From Alphaproteobacteria bacterium (GTDB lineage: Bacteria; Pseudomonadota; Alphaproteobacteria; Reyranellales; Reyranellaceae): a DNA stretch of 7,796 nucleotides. Under the pieces are notes generated by a model. That model worked only from the letters and a program-made list of their open reading frames with translations, was not told the origin of the DNA and made no database searches. The translations under genes were made by a program, and so were the position numbers. Where the stretch lies: contig VBAF01000088.1 in NCBI GenBank assembly GCA_005884705.1, forward strand, positions 1 through 7,796, given 5' to 3'. Shown here piece by piece: positions 6,119 to 7,796 of this stretch. How positions within the stretch are numbered: position 1 is the first letter of the stretch; each line of letters opens with the position of its first letter.

Positions 6119-6708
6119 GGCGGCCTTCTGAACGTCCACACCACTGCGGGCGGGACGTTGCGCCAGATGCGCCGGCCGTGGGCGCCCACCAGATGCAGGT
6201 TCGCGCGCAAGCCCTTCGGCACCGGCGGCACCGGGCCGTAGGTGAACTGGACCAGCGCCGCGCCGCGCGGCAGCGCCTCGAACACGCCGTGCACGATGCC
6301 GGTCACGATCTCGCCCGGCAGCGACAGCAGCGGCAGGCTCGACACCACCGCCGCCACGCGCTCGACCTTGTTGGCGGCCAGCAGCCGCGGCAGGCGCGCG
6401 GCGTCGCCCTCGATGGTCTGCGTTCCGTTGAAATGGCGCCGCAGGAAGGCCGCGAGCTCGGGGTCGCGCTCGACCAGCGCCAGCCGGCCAGTCGGGATGC
6501 CGGCCGCCAGCAGCGCCTTGGTGACCTCGCCTGTGCCGGCGCCCAACTCGATCACGTGGCCGTCGCGACCATCGATCTCGCGCAGCGCCGTGCGCGCCAT
6601 CGCCTCGGCGAGCAGCCGCCCGCTCGGCACGACCGCCCCCATCGCGAAGGGTCGGCGCAACCAGCGTTTCAGGAACAGGGCTGTGCCCGCGGGCTCCGCG
6701 GTAGGCAT
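6115..6708 (-). CDS. PmtA-like class I SAM-dependent methyltransferase (phospholipid N-methyltransferase family)
   Basis: This 197-residue methyltransferase has the Rossmann fold. The N-terminus FLKRWLRRPFAMGAVVPSGRLLAEAM (12-37) is the membrane-associating and lead-in segment seen in Rhodobacter-type PmtA proteins. Motif I is VIELGAGTG (52-60). Acidic residues follow in LVERD (78-82) and GDA (101-103). Motif IV is SSLPLLSLP (123-131), then QFTYGPVPPVP (154-164), also typical of this family. Characterised members methylate phosphatidylethanolamine towards phosphatidylcholine using S-adenosylmethionine. Related proteins exist whose lipid substrate is not known, so the assignment is to family, not to activity. 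The gene starts 3 bases after the glycosyltransferase stop and its stop overlaps the Nudix start, so all three are likely one operon with an envelope or lipid theme. Confidence 0.82.
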   Translation of the reverse strand: MPTAEPAGTALFLKRWLRRPFAMGAVVPSGRLLAEAMARTALREIDGRDGHVIELGAGTGEVTKALLAAGIPTGRLALVERDPELAAFLRRHFNGTQTIEGDAARLPRLLAANKVERVAAVVSSLPLLSLPGEIVTGIVHGVFEALPRGAALVQFTYGPVPPVPKGLRANLHLVGAHGRRIWRNVPPAVVWTFRRPP

Positions 6709-6711
6709 CGT

Positions 6712-7796
6712 CTATTGTGCGGGCTGCATGACGGCGGTGGCAACCACCGGCGCGGGCGCAGTTTCGTAGATCGCGCGGGTGTGGCGCATCTGCTCCAGCG
6801 CATTGACCACCGAGACTCCGACAGCCGCCGCGAACGGCAGCGACTGCACCAGCATGAAGACCGACCATAGCCGGGCCTCGGGATCGATCGCGCCCGAGCT
6901 CGACCACAGCACCGCTGCGGCAAGCCATAGCAACGCCGTCAGGACCGCCTCGCCGCGCGCCATGGCGAGCGCCATGGCAAGCGTCGCGCGCTCGTCCATC
7001 TTGGGCGTGCGCATGAAGGGCAGCCGGCTGGTGGCGAGCCCGTAGAGCACGGCGCGGCCCACCGTGTAGGTGAGCGCGAGGCCGGCCAGCGACGCGCCGA
7101 GGCTCTGGCGAAAGCTGCACTTCACGCGGTCGGCGTAAAGGCCGAACGAGTAGATCAGCTTGAAGACGAAGATGCCGATGGTCGGGATGATGAACTCGGC
7201 CGGCGGCAGGCCGACCGGCTTGATGCCGAACAACGGCGGCACCAGCACCGCCAGCACCCAGGCCAGCCCCGCCCAGGTGAAGACGAGGTTCAACGCATCG
7301 GCGAACCAGGGCAGCCAGCCGGCCACGAAATGGTACTTCTGCCACAAGGTGAGCTTGGTGGTGTTGGAGAGCATCTTGCCGCCATGCGCCTTCATGATCT
7401 GCATGGCGCCATAGGCCCAGCGGAAGCGCTGCTTCTTGTAGCCGGCGAAATGGTCGGGCGTCAGGCCGTGGCCGAAGCGCTCGCGGCTGTACATCGCGCC
7501 GTAGCCGGTCTCCATCAGGCGCAAGCCCAGCTCGGTGTCCTCGGTGATGCACCAGGTCGCCCAGCCGTTCATCTCCTCCATGCAGGTGCGGCGCACCAGG
7601 GTCATGGTGCCGTGCTGGATGATGGCGTCGTATTCGTTGCGCAGGCACATGCCGATGTCGAAGAACCCGGCATATTCCCAGTTGAGCATTTCCTTGAAGC
7701 GGTCGCCGGTCCAGTCGCGATGGTCCTGCGGGCACTGCACGTAGGCGATCTTGGCGTCGTCGAAGTACGGCACCACGCCCTTCAGCCAATCCGGCC
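6712..7796 (-). CDS. Processive family 2 glycosyltransferase, membrane-bound (N-terminus outside window)
   Basis: The frame is open to the right edge and ends at TAG 6714-6712, leaving 360 residues of the C-terminal part. Catalytic features of cellulose-synthase-like GT2 enzymes are present. They are the acceptor-side TEDTELGLRL (TED at residues 84-86 of the fragment, the usual catalytic base), GHGLTPDHFAGYKKQ, and QRFRW (122-126), the QxxRW motif of processive enzymes. The stretch NEYDAIIQHGTMTLVRR fits the same group. About five membrane segments follow (near 166-190, 200-220, 236-256, 283-299 and 309-333). The family links sugars from a nucleotide-sugar donor while extruding the polymer through the inner membrane. 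Relatives include beta-glucan synthases such as NdvB, but the product is not determined here. The upstream aspartate motifs of the GT domain lie beyond the window. A GTG near 7776 is not the true start. Confidence 0.87.
   Translation of the reverse strand, partial: PDWLKGVVPYFDDAKIAYVQCPQDHRDWTGDRFKEMLNWEYAGFFDIGMCLRNEYDAIIQHGTMTLVRRTCMEEMNGWATWCITEDTELGLRLMETGYGAMYSRERFGHGLTPDHFAGYKKQRFRWAYGAMQIMKAHGGKMLSNTTKLTLWQKYHFVAGWLPWFADALNLVFTWAGLAWVLAVLVPPLFGIKPVGLPPAEFIIPTIGIFVFKLIYSFGLYADRVKCSFRQSLGASLAGLALTYTVGRAVLYGLATSRLPFMRTPKMDERATLAMALAMARGEAVLTALLWLAAAVLWSSSGAIDPEARLWSVFMLVQSLPFAAAVGVSVVNALEQMRHTRAIYETAPAPVVATAVMQPAQ

Noticed and set aside
5462..7789. A single 775-residue minus-strand frame ending in the Nudix protein
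   Set aside because: Only its last 218 residues resemble a protein family. The rest is an out-of-frame reading of the methyltransferase and glycosyltransferase genes, which have clear motifs in their own frames.

Overview
This 7.8 kb window is GC-rich and densely coded. It looks like a chromosomal piece of an alphaproteobacterium, possibly Rhodospirillales or Hyphomicrobiales. That placement is inferred from codon use, a TctC/Bug-type receptor, a PmtA-like methyltransferase, a plant-type ketol-acid reductoisomerase and CTAGAGC-bounded intergenic palindromes. No rRNA, tRNA, CRISPR array, insertion sequence or phage gene was seen.

Left part, plus strand (1-3353): the window opens inside the C-terminal domain of a thiamine-diphosphate-dependent 2-oxoacid dehydrogenase E1 beta subunit. 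Next is a damaged class II ketol-acid reductoisomerase gene (ilvC-like). It has an early stop codon, an altered glycine motif and a frameshifting deletion in the NADPH-binding half, while its C-terminal half reads cleanly. A 73-residue biotin carrier protein follows, and 5 bases later a YeiH/UPF0324 membrane transporter.

Middle part (3369-5330): convergent to the transporter, on the minus strand, lies a TctC/Bug periplasmic receptor gene, also broken by a frameshifting deletion. Divergent from it, a GNAT acetyltransferase and a MaoC-family hydratase overlap by 4 bases on the plus strand.

A 128-bp composite element (5327-5454) separates the maoC gene from the convergent operon on the right. 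It holds two perfect stem-loops of 16 and 17 bp and is bounded by CTAGAGC and GCTCTAG.

Right part, minus strand (7796-5462): a tightly packed set runs from a processive family 2 glycosyltransferase (5' end outside the window), through a PmtA-like SAM-dependent methyltransferase, to a Nudix hydrolase of the CoA-pyrophosphatase type. The spacings are 3 bases and a 4-base overlap, so it is probably one operon.

No complete new biological system was recognised. The points most worth a second look are the two broken genes with deletions of nearly equal inferred size (about 43 and 44 bases), the composite palindromic element, and a six-codon insertion bounded by direct repeats in the acetyl-CoA-binding loop of the acetyltransferase.
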